36,529 bases of DNA from Coprobacillus sp. (GTDB taxonomy: Bacteria; Bacillota_I; Bacilli_A; RFN20; CAG-826): the NCBI GenBank assembly GCA_021203815.1, contig JAJQAL010000023.1, positions 3,878 through 40,406 on the forward strand. The letters run 5' to 3'. The notes below the pieces were generated by a model, which did no database searches, was not told the DNA's origin, and worked only from the letters and a program-made list of their open reading frames with translations. The translations under genes and the position numbers were made by a program. Shown here piece by piece: positions 23,165-32,318 of this stretch; the first letter of the stretch is position 1, and every line of letters begins with the position of its first letter.

Positions 23165-23962
23165 ATGCCAGACTGCGATTATAACTGTGAAGCATGTGAT
23201 GTCGAAAACTGCGATTCACGTATCGAAAAAGCCAGAGCTAATGACCACACTCACATTAAGAAAATAGTGGCTATTTTATCTGGTAAAGGAGGAGTGGGTA
23301 AATCTTATGTCACTTCTCTTCTTGCGGTCTCACTTGCTAGAGATGGCTATAAAGTGGGTATTATGGACGCTGATGTCACTGGTCCTTCTATCCCTAAAGC
23401 CTTTGGCCTAAGTGGAATGCTTATGAGTGATGGGCAGTATCTATACCCAGTAGAGACTAGCCTTGGTATCAGAGTGGTCTCCTCTAATCTCCTCATGGAA
23501 AAAGATGATGAACCGATTATCTGGAGAGGTCCTCTTCTCGCCTCCCTAGTGAGACAGTTTTATGAAGATGTCGCCTGGGGAGATCTTGATTATCTTCTTA
23601 TCGATATGCCTCCAGGAACGGGAGATATCGCGCTCTCAATCTTCCAGCTTCTTCCAATTGATGAGCTTTATATCGTGACGTCCCCTCAAGATTTAGTCTC
23701 TCTTATCGTCACAAAAGCCATTAAGATGGCGGAGCAAATGCATATAAAGGTCAGCGGTGTAATTGAGAATATGTCGTATATACTCTGTCCTGACTGCGGG
23801 TCTAAAATAGAGCTATATGGCTCTCCATCATCTTTAGATGATGTTATAACCCATATCCCCCTTAACCCCGCAAATACGCTTCTTATGGATTCAGGGCTAA
23901 TTGAAACCGCTATAGAGGAAGCGATAAATCCAGTTACAAGTAAAATAAAGGAAGGAAAATAA
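23165..23962 (+). CDS. mrp: Mrp/Nbp35-type iron-sulfur cluster carrier ATPase
   Basis: 265-aa cytosolic P-loop ATPase (ApbC/Mrp/Nbp35) that assembles and transfers Fe-S clusters. It begins with a cysteine cluster (CDYNCEACDVENC, residues 4-16) like the N-terminal ferredoxin-type site of Nbp35. Next is the deviant Walker A GKGGVGKS (about 40-47), MDADVTGPSIPK, LLIDMPPGTGD (Walker B region), and CPDCG near residue 219, the bridging CxxC cluster site. Shine-Dalgarno AAGGAG lies in the end of yigZ. Together with the NifU-domain protein at 7095 it supplies part of the Fe-S delivery machinery; the AddB homologue (26819) is a likely client, since it carries a four-Cys cluster motif. Confidence 0.93.
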   Translation: MPDCDYNCEACDVENCDSRIEKARANDHTHIKKIVAILSGKGGVGKSYVTSLLAVSLARDGYKVGIMDADVTGPSIPKAFGLSGMLMSDGQYLYPVETSLGIRVVSSNLLMEKDDEPIIWRGPLLASLVRQFYEDVAWGDLDYLLIDMPPGTGDIALSIFQLLPIDELYIVTSPQDLVSLIVTKAIKMAEQMHIKVSGVIENMSYILCPDCGSKIELYGSPSSLDDVITHIPLNPANTLLMDSGLIETAIEEAINPVTSKIKEGK

Positions 23963-23966
23963 AACT

Positions 23967-25244
23967 ATGGATGAACTTATTAGAAGAAGAAATGAAGTCT
24001 TCAAATTAATGAAAGAAAACTCCGCTTTAGTGCTCCATGCGACGGTCACTAAAGTCTCGAGTGAAGACGAGGAGTTACCCTTTGTCACCAATACCTCGTT
24101 CTATTATCTCACTAATATCAGGCAGGAGAATTCCGTCCTCCTCCTCATTAAAGGGATAGGAGAGGAGCTCACTTATTTATTTGTGGATGAATATAGTGAG
24201 CTTAAAGAGAAGTGGACCGGGCGTAGACTCACTACGAAAGAGGCCCGTGATATCTCTCATATCGAGAATGTCCTCACTTCAAATACCCTTGAAGCCACTC
24301 TCGATAGTGTTCTTAATGGTCACTTTGGAGATATCGGTTCTATTAATACCCTCTATCTCGACCTCACCCCAGAAACTAAAATTGGTACGAAGAAAGATGG
24401 AGAGCCCTACTTCACTAAAGATCTCGCTGCGGATATAAAAGCGGTCTTCCCCTATGTAGCGATTAAAAACGGGAAGGATTTAGTGACCACGGTAAGACTC
24501 GTCAAGAGTGAATATGAAATCGATTTAATTAAGAAAGCCATTGAGGCTACGAATACCGGAATTATGCACCTCCTTTCTAATCTACATGGCGGTCAGTATG
24601 AGTGGGAAGTTTCTGATGACTTTGCCTACTACGGAAGAAAAGATAATAGAAGAGAACTCTCTTTTCCCTCTATTATTGCGGGTGGTGTGAACGCCACCTG
24701 TCTCCATTACCCTCAGCAAAATGATAGGCTTGGAGATAATGACCTCGTTTTATTTGACCTTGGATATCGAGAGGAGAATTACTGCGCGGATATTTCTCGT
24801 ACCTACCCAGTAAACGGGAAGTTTAATGATACGCAGCGTAAAGTCTATGAAGCGGTCCTTAACTGTAATAAAGCGGTGATTGAATACGCGCATGTGGGTC
24901 TATCCTGTAAAGACCTTAATGATTTCACCATCGAATTCCTAAGAAAAGAATGCATCCGTTTAAAGCTTATGGACCCAAGTGATGATATTAGAAAATACTA
25001 TTACCATGGTGTCTCTCACTATCTAGGAATTGACACTCACGATGTGAGTTTTGGAAGAGATAAACCCTTAGAGGTCGGTAATGTTATTACCGTGGAGCCA
25101 GGTCTATACTTCAAAGAGCTCGGTATCGGTGTCCGTATTGAGGATAACGTGGTTATCCGTGATTGGGGCGCGGAAGTCCTTTCTCCTCAGATTAAAAAAG
25201 AGATTAAAGATATCGAAAAACTCATGGCCACTAAAGCGAGGTAA
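23967..25244 (+). CDS. pepP: Xaa-Pro aminopeptidase (aminopeptidase P, M24B)
   Basis: 425-aa dinuclear-metal exopeptidase releasing N-terminal residues before proline. The N-terminal AMP_N domain (about 1-150) has TNTSFYYLTNI and LFVDEYSE. The pita-bread domain shows the metal ligands in order: the two Asp in VLFDLGYREENYCADISRTY (near 263 and 274), His in YYHGVSHYLG (near 350), Glu in TVEPGLYF (near 376) and Glu in VRIEDNVV (near 391). Ribosome site AAGGAAGG precedes the ATG, 4 nt after mrp. Likely in peptide catabolism. Confidence 0.94.
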   Translation: MDELIRRRNEVFKLMKENSALVLHATVTKVSSEDEELPFVTNTSFYYLTNIRQENSVLLLIKGIGEELTYLFVDEYSELKEKWTGRRLTTKEARDISHIENVLTSNTLEATLDSVLNGHFGDIGSINTLYLDLTPETKIGTKKDGEPYFTKDLAADIKAVFPYVAIKNGKDLVTTVRLVKSEYEIDLIKKAIEATNTGIMHLLSNLHGGQYEWEVSDDFAYYGRKDNRRELSFPSIIAGGVNATCLHYPQQNDRLGDNDLVLFDLGYREENYCADISRTYPVNGKFNDTQRKVYEAVLNCNKAVIEYAHVGLSCKDLNDFTIEFLRKECIRLKLMDPSDDIRKYYYHGVSHYLGIDTHDVSFGRDKPLEVGNVITVEPGLYFKELGIGVRIEDNVVIRDWGAEVLSPQIKKEIKDIEKLMATKAR

Positions 25245-25246
25245 AT

Positions 25247-26731
25247 GTGGAGAAATATATCCTCTCTATCGATCAAGGAACAACTTCCTCTAGAGCCATT
25301 CTCTTTGACTCTAAAGGTCATATATTTCAGAGTGCGTATCGAGAAATAAAGAACTATTTCCCTAAGTCTGGATGGGTAGAAATCGACCCACAAGAGCTTT
25401 GGATTTCCGTTATTGAAGTAGTTAACGAAGTCTTAGTCAAGGCAAATATCACTTATTCTAGTATCGACTCTATTGGGATTACTAACCAAAGAGAAACAGT
25501 TGTGGTGTGGGACAAGAAAAGCGGACTCCCAATCTATAACGCGATTAACTGGCAGAGTAGACAGAGCAGCGAAATCTGTGAACGCTACCTCGATAAAAAA
25601 GAGTTTATTCATAAAAAAACCGGTCTTCTTATTAACCCTTATTTCAGTGCCTCTAAAATAAGATTTATTTTAGAAAACGTCGAAGGCGCGGAAAAAAAGG
25701 CCAGAGAGGGGAAACTCTTATGCGGGACGATTGATACCTGGCTTCTTTATAAGATGAGCGAAGGGAAAATCTTTGCCACGGACGTCTCTAACGCTTCTAG
25801 AACGATGCTCTTTAATATCAATACACTAACTTGGGATAATGAGCTTTTAGATTTATTTGGTATACCCGCTTGTATGCTTCCTAAGGTCTGTCCATCCTCT
25901 TTTGACTACGGGACCGCTACTTTCTTTGATAAAAATCTTCATATATGTGGAGTGGCAGGTGATCAGCAGGCCTCCCTATTTGGTCATACCTGCTTTAAAA
26001 AAGGCGACTCAAAAAATACGTATGGAACCGGATGCTTCATGCTCACTAATACTGGAAAATGTCCGGTGTATTCTAAAAACGGGCTATTAACCACAGTGGC
26101 CTGGAAGATAGGGGATGAGGTCACATACGCTTTAGAAGGAAGCGTCTTTATTGGAGGCGCGGTCGTGCAGTGGCTTAAAGATGAGATGAAGATGATTAAA
26201 ACCTCTGATGAAAGCGAAAAGGAAGCTAATTTATGCGAAGACACGAATGGGGTTTATATCGTTCCCGCGTTTGTGGGACTAGGGACTCCGTACTGGGATG
26301 ATAACGTACGGGGAGCGGTATTTGGTCTCACGAGAGGCACAAATAAACATCAATTTGTAAGAGCCGCTCTCGATAGTATTGCCTATCAATGCGCGGACGT
26401 CTATCTCGTGATGCAAAAAGAAACGAAACTCGAAATCCCTGTTTTAAGAGTGGATGGAGGGGCCACGGAGAATAACTATCTCCTCCAGTTTGAGTCCGAT
26501 ATTCTTCATATCTATATTGAAAGAACTTCGTGTAAAGAGATTACCGCTCTTGGAGCGTGCTATCTCGCGGGACTATGTTCAGGCTATTTCTCCTCGATTA
26601 AATCAATCGAGAAGACTCACGAAGTCGAAAAAGTCTTTACGAGCGAGATAAGTGAAGAAGAAGCAAAGAAATATTTAAAGGGCTGGGAGAAAGCCGTTAA
26701 AGCCACCCAAGCATATCGAGTGGATAAATAA
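25247..26731 (+). CDS. glpK: Glycerol kinase
   Basis: FGGY-family kinase converting glycerol and ATP to glycerol-3-phosphate for lipid synthesis or catabolism. 494 aa, normal. The N-terminus SIDQGTTSSRAILFD is the phosphate-1 loop; TNQRETVVVWDK and NWQSRQSSEICE are typical of GlpK; CGTIDTWLLYKM, GDQQASLFGH, YGTGCFML and GGGATENNYLLQF-like (here DGGATENNYLL) motifs follow. The start is GTG at 25247, just 2 nt past the pepP stop, with GAGG upstream. No glycerol facilitator or GlpO/D gene is adjacent. Last gene of the operon. Confidence 0.96.
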   Translation: MEKYILSIDQGTTSSRAILFDSKGHIFQSAYREIKNYFPKSGWVEIDPQELWISVIEVVNEVLVKANITYSSIDSIGITNQRETVVVWDKKSGLPIYNAINWQSRQSSEICERYLDKKEFIHKKTGLLINPYFSASKIRFILENVEGAEKKAREGKLLCGTIDTWLLYKMSEGKIFATDVSNASRTMLFNINTLTWDNELLDLFGIPACMLPKVCPSSFDYGTATFFDKNLHICGVAGDQQASLFGHTCFKKGDSKNTYGTGCFMLTNTGKCPVYSKNGLLTTVAWKIGDEVTYALEGSVFIGGAVVQWLKDEMKMIKTSDESEKEANLCEDTNGVYIVPAFVGLGTPYWDDNVRGAVFGLTRGTNKHQFVRAALDSIAYQCADVYLVMQKETKLEIPVLRVDGGATENNYLLQFESDILHIYIERTSCKEITALGACYLAGLCSGYFSSIKSIEKTHEVEKVFTSEISEEEAKKYLKGWEKAVKATQAYRVDK

Positions 26732-26735
26732 TTTA

Positions 26736-26769
26736 TAATTTTAATTTATATTAATATAAATAAAAATTA
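26736..26769. repeat. 34-nt AT-only palindrome after glpK
   Basis: Seventeen-base arms pair around the centre 26752/26753, with a single mismatch (A-A, 26743/26762). It is composed only of A and T and lies between the glpK stop and its terminator. Confidence 0.6.
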
Positions 26770-26770
26770 A

Positions 26771-26799
26771 AAAAATAGTGCTTTACGTGCTATTTTTTT
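26771..26799 (+). terminator. Intrinsic terminator of the glpK operon
   Basis: AAAAATAG pairs with CTATTTTT around an 11-nt partly pairable loop, followed by a T-run to 26799. It sits only 20 nt before the addB ATG. Confidence 0.8.
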
Positions 26800-26818
26800 G
26801 TGTGCTAAAGTGGGTTTT

Positions 26819-29137
26819 ATGAAATCAAAAATCCTCGCTATTGTTCCTAGTAGCGCTCACCGATATCTTTATAAACAATATCGAGTAAAAGATCCCTTTT
26901 TTGATGTGAAAATTGTTTCTAAGGAAGAGCTTTTTCGCTCTTTTTTTAATAAATACGATGCGAGTTATGCCGCCTATCTTATTCATAGTGAAGGCTTAAC
27001 CTATGACTTTGCTAAAGAGATTGTTTCCTACTTTCCTTATCTAGATAAAGTGGAGCTTAAAATTGGAGAGGTAACCCCTAAACTCGCTTATATTATTTCG
27101 CTTAAAGAGAAATGCGAGAAATCAGGTTTAGTTAATCCCGTCGAAAAGCCCTTTTTTCCTGAGCTTATCTATCAGGATAGAGAAATCGCGCTTCACGGTT
27201 ATAGGCCTAATGACTGCTACTTACTTAAGCTCGGACTAAATCTCCCAATGGCGTTAAATATCGAGCCCAAAAGGGAATATGACGTCGACTATTTTACGGA
27301 CGCTGACGATGAGGTTTTATATGTCCTTAACGAAATTTCTTCCCTCATTAGTAGCGGGGTCTCCCCTTCTAATATTTATATAAACTTCGAAAATAAAGAC
27401 TATACCTATTTACTTGTTAAGTACGCGCCAATATTTAATTTAAAAATCAATCATCTCATTTCAAAAGCCCTTAATACCGCCCCAATTTGTCTTAATTTCC
27501 TTAAAAAACTTGAAGAGTGTCGCGACCTTGATCTCGCTCTCGATTACCTTGAAGATGGTTATAGCGATGACCCAAACTACGGAACTATTATCAATTTAAT
27601 TAGTAATAATTCTTATAAATTTCTTTCCATAGATGAGCAGATTTTAATTTTTAGAAAGCTTTTTAGTGAAGAAAATATTCACACTGATACTTATTTAGGA
27701 GCCCTTAATATTACCTCTGGCCCTACCTTTAATCCTGATGACCATATCTTTATTTTAGGTTTTGCCCTTGATTACTATCCAAAAATTAAAAAGGATAACG
27801 CCTATTTAAGCGAAAAAGAAAAAGAAAAGATTGGTTTTTTTGTAGCGGAGGAACTTAATAGAACCGAAAAGGATGATGTTCTTTTCTTCCTTAATTCCCC
27901 CTCTCACATTCACCTTTCTTTCTCTGAATATGTCTTCGCTAATAGGTATTACCCAGTCGATCAGGGATTTATTAGTCAGAATTTTATTAAAAACCATTTT
28001 GTGAGTGAATATTTCTCTCGCGACTACGCCTATATTAATGCCTGTAAAGCTGAAGACCTCCTCTCTAACTATCTTCAAACTAGTGATAATCTAAATTCAC
28101 TCCGCTACTACTGCCCTGAGTTTAAAGATGAAATATACGCTCACTATGATTACTCATATATCGGAGATGAATCGAAAGTAGTGGAAGACAATAAGAGCGT
28201 CTCCCTTTCCTATAGCGGCGCTAGTCTCTACTTAAAATGTCCATTTTCATATTACGTAAAATATATGCTTAATATAAGCGACGAGAGAAATACCTTTAGC
28301 ACTAATATCGGTAGTATTGCGCATGAAGTATATGAAAAATACTATAAACTGAAAGACTCATTTAATTTTGAGACTGTCTTTAATGACGCCATTAATAACT
28401 GTAAAGGCGATTTTACTACTCGTGATTTGATTCTACTTAATTCCAATCTTAAATACCGTATCAGTTTTCTTTTAAGCGTCTTTAAGCAGCATGACAGCGA
28501 AATGGGGAGCGCTTTAACGGCAACGTATGCGGAAAATAAAACCCAAAATGTCAAACTAGACGAAGACGGTCACATCAGTATCAATGGTAAGATTGATAAG
28601 TTTATTGTGACGAATAATCACTATGCTTATATCGTGGACTATAAATCCTATCAGATGAACTTTAAAGAAGATCAGATTAGTAACGGCAAAAGTCTCCAGC
28701 TTCCTACTTATCTTCTTCTTGCGGCCTCTGACCCTAGGCTTTCCTCTTATGATATCGCCGGTGTCTTTTATCAGCGTTATCTTCCTAAAAAGCCATATGG
28801 AGACGACCAGTATTACCTTTTAAGTGGAAAGATTCTTGATGAAGCGGAGGCTCTCTCTTCTTTTGACCCAAATAAATCCGTTCTTAAATACACGAAAAAG
28901 GGAGAAACCGATATGGTGAGTAGTGAGGATTTTAACCGCTACGCTGAAACGGCTAAAAAGACTTATCTCGACGTTGGAAATAAAATTCTCATTAATGACT
29001 TTTCAATTAATCCAACCTTCTTTACTAAAACTAATGTGGCTTGTACCGACTGCCCCTATAAAGATATTTGCTTCCGCTTCTCGAAAGTGAGTAGTGAAGA
29101 GGAAGAAGAGAATGAGGAGGAAAGCGCTGATGAGTGA
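26819..29137 (+). CDS. addB: AddB-like nuclease/helicase-partner subunit (short form)
   Basis: 772 aa. It partners AddA in double-strand-break end processing (RecBCD equivalent). The C-terminal RecB-type nuclease is clear: KCPFSYYVKYML (first cluster Cys, near residue 480), GSIAHEVYEKYY, YIVDYKSYQ (catalytic DxK) and CTDCPYKDIC, the three remaining Fe-S ligands of the AddB cluster. The N-terminal half shows no Walker A and is shorter than typical AddB (~1,150 aa). I chose the ATG at 26819 over an earlier ATG at 26798, because the latter lies in the terminator T-tract. A weak TG-C-TAAAGT -10 (26804-26811) is 7 nt from the ATG. Overlaps addA by 8 nt. Confidence 0.85.
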   Translation: MKSKILAIVPSSAHRYLYKQYRVKDPFFDVKIVSKEELFRSFFNKYDASYAAYLIHSEGLTYDFAKEIVSYFPYLDKVELKIGEVTPKLAYIISLKEKCEKSGLVNPVEKPFFPELIYQDREIALHGYRPNDCYLLKLGLNLPMALNIEPKREYDVDYFTDADDEVLYVLNEISSLISSGVSPSNIYINFENKDYTYLLVKYAPIFNLKINHLISKALNTAPICLNFLKKLEECRDLDLALDYLEDGYSDDPNYGTIINLISNNSYKFLSIDEQILIFRKLFSEENIHTDTYLGALNITSGPTFNPDDHIFILGFALDYYPKIKKDNAYLSEKEKEKIGFFVAEELNRTEKDDVLFFLNSPSHIHLSFSEYVFANRYYPVDQGFISQNFIKNHFVSEYFSRDYAYINACKAEDLLSNYLQTSDNLNSLRYYCPEFKDEIYAHYDYSYIGDESKVVEDNKSVSLSYSGASLYLKCPFSYYVKYMLNISDERNTFSTNIGSIAHEVYEKYYKLKDSFNFETVFNDAINNCKGDFTTRDLILLNSNLKYRISFLLSVFKQHDSEMGSALTATYAENKTQNVKLDEDGHISINGKIDKFIVTNNHYAYIVDYKSYQMNFKEDQISNGKSLQLPTYLLLAASDPRLSSYDIAGVFYQRYLPKKPYGDDQYYLLSGKILDEAEALSSFDPNKSVLKYTKKGETDMVSSEDFNRYAETAKKTYLDVGNKILINDFSINPTFFTKTNVACTDCPYKDICFRFSKVSSEEEEENEEESADE

Positions 29138-32100
29138 TATTAAATTCTCCCCTTCTCAAACTGAAGCGATTAATGGGTATCCTAACACTAATATTTTAGT
29201 GAGCGCTGGCGCGGGAAGTGGAAAGACCACGGTCATGACGGAAAGAATCGTTAAACTTGTCAGTGAAGGCACTCCTATTGACCATTTCCTCGTTTTAACC
29301 TTTACGGATGCCGCCGCTAACTCGATGAAGAGTAAAATTAGGGACGCGATTGCCTCTAGTGGTGACCCTAAAATCCGTGAATCGATAAATAAACTCGACC
29401 AATCTCATATTGAAACCTTTGATGCTTTTGCTCTTTGGCTTGTTAAGAAATACTCCTATCTCGATTCTATTAAACTCGATAAAGATATTTCGATTATCGA
29501 TAAGGGAATCATGGAGATTAAACGAAATGAAATTCTTGATGAAACGATAAGTGAATACCTTGGCTCAGATTCTATAGAAGGCGAAGAGTTTACTGATATT
29601 TACACCACGTATTCCTATAAAGATGATCAAGAGATTAGAAAGACTATTAATGAAATAATAAATCAGGCTCATCTTACCTCTAATAAAGAAGAGTATTACA
29701 CTAAGTGTAATAGTCTATTTAATGAAGACTATATTAGAGAAAAGATAAAAGGAGTCATTAAGGAAACTATCACCGGAGTTAAGCAGTATATAGACTATAT
29801 TAATAGACCAGAGTTAACTATTAATGACGTTCTTCTTGATGACTTAAATTTATATCTTAATAGTCTTCTTTATTTTGACGATGGAAGCGCGAGAAAAACC
29901 TATGACGATTTAGAAAATGCTTTTAATAATATTCCCTACCCCACCTTTAGTAAGAAATATAAATATGACGATGAGTACCTCCACGATACGGATAAGGCTC
30001 TTCACGGCGCGATTAAAGCTTATATAAATGAGTGTAAAGCTCTTTTCTCCTTTAATAGTGAAGAGGAGATTGTCAGAGACTATATGTCGCACCGCTATGA
30101 AACGGAAACGCTCGTTAAGATGGCAAGGGAAGTCGATGATAAACTCACCGAATATAAGAGAAGTCTTAATGTTTTTGAGTTTAGCGATATCTCATTAATG
30201 TCCGCGGAGATTCTTAGGAATAATCTTGATGTCGCAAGTGAACTACGAGACTCTTTTGACTATATCTTTATCGACGAGTATCAAGACACAAACGATATCC
30301 AGGAGTCAGTAATCGAAGCGATTAGTAAGAATAACGTCTATATGGTGGGAGATATCAAGCAGTCGATCTACGCTTTTAGAAATGCGGACTGTGAAATATT
30401 TAATGAGAAGTTTAATGACTATAGGATGCATAAAGGCGGGAAAGAAATCGATATGAACGATAACTATCGAAGCCGAAAAGAGATCGTCGATGGAGTTAAT
30501 CAGATGTTCTCCATTCTTATGAACCCCAAAAGCATCGCCTCTAACTCCTCCCCTATTGACTATATAAACGGCAATCATAATTTTATCTACGCGCGAAAAG
30601 ACTATGAAGATCACGTCTATAAAAAGGAATATGGATTTGTCTTTAACCAGTTCCACTTTGAAAAAAGCGATGATCCCACCGCTCCCGATTCTTTCGAATA
30701 TCAAGCTAATCTCATCGCTGATGATATCATTTCTAGGATTAATAGTGAGGAGCAAATCTACGATAATGGGGAGAAAAGAAACATAAAATATTCCGATTTT
30801 GCAGTCCTTATTCAAGCGAGCACTCACTTTTCTGCGATTCAAAGAGTGTTTAATGAAAGGCATATCCCTCTCGTTATTAAAAAGGATGAGGATTCAATCG
30901 ACTATTCCTTTAAGCAAATTATTAAAAACCTCGTCAAACTTGTCTATTTTGTCTCAATTGATGAGTATGAAAATGACTTTTATCACGCCTATGCCTCTAT
31001 CTACCGCTCCCCAATTGTGAGTATAAAGAATAAGGATGCCCACTTATATGAACTCCTCCATAATAAAGAGCTTATAAAAGAGGACGAACTCTACCTCAAA
31101 ATAAAGAAAATTTCGAGTGAAGTAGAATCCCTTTCACTTTCTGAAATTATGCTCGCTCTTTATAATGATTTTGATTTTTTGGGGACGATTTTCTCCCTCT
31201 CTTCGTACTCTAAAAACGCTCTTTTATTTGATAAATTTCTATCAAATAGCTTAGAAATGGAAAGACTTGGATATACGCTTAAAGAATTTGTGGACTACTA
31301 CGATAACATCGATAAATATAACATCTCAATTGAACTCCCCTCTGACTCAAGTGTAGAAAACGCCGTCATCCTTTCAACCATTCATAAGGCCAAAGGTCTT
31401 GAGTATCATATCTGCTATTTCCCCTTCCTCGATCAAGCGCCAAGGGGAAACACTTTTAGAAGTCCCACTCCAAAACTCATTACCCCCACTAAAAATAATG
31501 GTCTTTTATTTCAGTATAAAAAGGAGAATAAAGAACTCGTTAATTCGTTCCTCCAAATTAAGGATAATAGGGATAGTAAAAGAGATAAATTCTACGAACA
31601 AATTCGTGTTTTATATGTCGCTCTTACTCGAGCGGAGGATGAGAATATCATCTATTTAAGCGATGCGACGAAGACTAATATGTTCCTCGATTCCGCGAAA
31701 AACTTTGGTCAGTTTATTAAGTTCGCGCTCGATAATTATCCGTATAGCTATAATCTACACGGGAATGTTGAGCCTCAAAATCTTAAGCTTGAAGTCAGTG
31801 GTGAGGAGAGTAGTGAAGTTAAACCTATTACTATTTCCTCTATTAATCCAGACTATGAACTAGTTGAACGCACCCACGCTTCTAAAGAAATGAAAGAGGA
31901 AGTTGACCCAGAGGCTCTTAGAAGAGGAACAGAGCTTCACTATATCTTAGAGCATCTCGATTTCGCTCATCCTGACTATTCTGTCTTTAAGGGAGTTAAA
32001 GAAAAAGATATTGACCACATTAAGGAGATGCTAAGTCTCGACATCTTCAAAGATGTCGAAAGTAAAGATGTCCTCCATGAATTTAAGTTCTATGATGAGG

Positions 32101-32318
32101 CAAATGGTCTTACCGGGATTATTGACTGTATGCTCGTTTCCCCCACTAGAATTGATATCATCGATTTTAAGACGAATAATATTGAAGACGAGGCCTATTA
32201 TAACCAGTTAAGAGCATACCGCTCATACATTAAGAGCGTCTCAAGTCTACCTGAAAAAGACATTCATGTGCATTTACTCTCCCTTGCTGGTAAAATTAAT
32301 TTGGATATAAAACTATGA
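29130..32318 (+). CDS. addA: AddA helicase-nuclease
   Basis: 1062-aa UvrD/Rep-type helicase fused to a RecB-like nuclease, the motor of the AddAB end-resection complex. Walker A SAGAGSGKTTVMTERIV is near residue 26, motif II FIDEYQDTNDIQ near 380, motif III VYMVGDIKQSIYAFRNAD near 405, motif V STIHKAKGLEYHI near 752 and motif VI LYVALTRAEDE near 832. The nuclease has LRRGTELHYILEHLDF and RIDIIDFKTNN (catalytic). I chose the start at 29130 (AGGAGG upstream; begins MSDIKFSPSQTEAI), which overlaps the addB stop as ATGAGTGA. An alternative start at 29094 adds 12 unlikely basic residues. Shorter than typical AddA (~1,200). Confidence 0.95.
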   Translation: MSDIKFSPSQTEAINGYPNTNILVSAGAGSGKTTVMTERIVKLVSEGTPIDHFLVLTFTDAAANSMKSKIRDAIASSGDPKIRESINKLDQSHIETFDAFALWLVKKYSYLDSIKLDKDISIIDKGIMEIKRNEILDETISEYLGSDSIEGEEFTDIYTTYSYKDDQEIRKTINEIINQAHLTSNKEEYYTKCNSLFNEDYIREKIKGVIKETITGVKQYIDYINRPELTINDVLLDDLNLYLNSLLYFDDGSARKTYDDLENAFNNIPYPTFSKKYKYDDEYLHDTDKALHGAIKAYINECKALFSFNSEEEIVRDYMSHRYETETLVKMAREVDDKLTEYKRSLNVFEFSDISLMSAEILRNNLDVASELRDSFDYIFIDEYQDTNDIQESVIEAISKNNVYMVGDIKQSIYAFRNADCEIFNEKFNDYRMHKGGKEIDMNDNYRSRKEIVDGVNQMFSILMNPKSIASNSSPIDYINGNHNFIYARKDYEDHVYKKEYGFVFNQFHFEKSDDPTAPDSFEYQANLIADDIISRINSEEQIYDNGEKRNIKYSDFAVLIQASTHFSAIQRVFNERHIPLVIKKDEDSIDYSFKQIIKNLVKLVYFVSIDEYENDFYHAYASIYRSPIVSIKNKDAHLYELLHNKELIKEDELYLKIKKISSEVESLSLSEIMLALYNDFDFLGTIFSLSSYSKNALLFDKFLSNSLEMERLGYTLKEFVDYYDNIDKYNISIELPSDSSVENAVILSTIHKAKGLEYHICYFPFLDQAPRGNTFRSPTPKLITPTKNNGLLFQYKKENKELVNSFLQIKDNRDSKRDKFYEQIRVLYVALTRAEDENIIYLSDATKTNMFLDSAKNFGQFIKFALDNYPYSYNLHGNVEPQNLKLEVSGEESSEVKPITISSINPDYELVERTHASKEMKEEVDPEALRRGTELHYILEHLDFAHPDYSVFKGVKEKDIDHIKEMLSLDIFKDVESKDVLHEFKFYDEANGLTGIIDCMLVSPTRIDIIDFKTNNIEDEAYYNQLRAYRSYIKSVSSLPEKDIHVHLLSLAGKINLDIKL

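Noticed and set aside
26798-26818. Upstream ATG at 26798 as the addB start
   Set aside because: It lies in the T-tract of the glpK terminator and adds seven residues (MCAKVGF) unlike a helicase N-terminus; the ATG at 26819 begins MKSKILAIVPSS.
30306-30863. Minus-strand 185-codon frame inside addA
   Set aside because: Lies opposite conserved AddA helicase motifs, with no ribosome site or family match.
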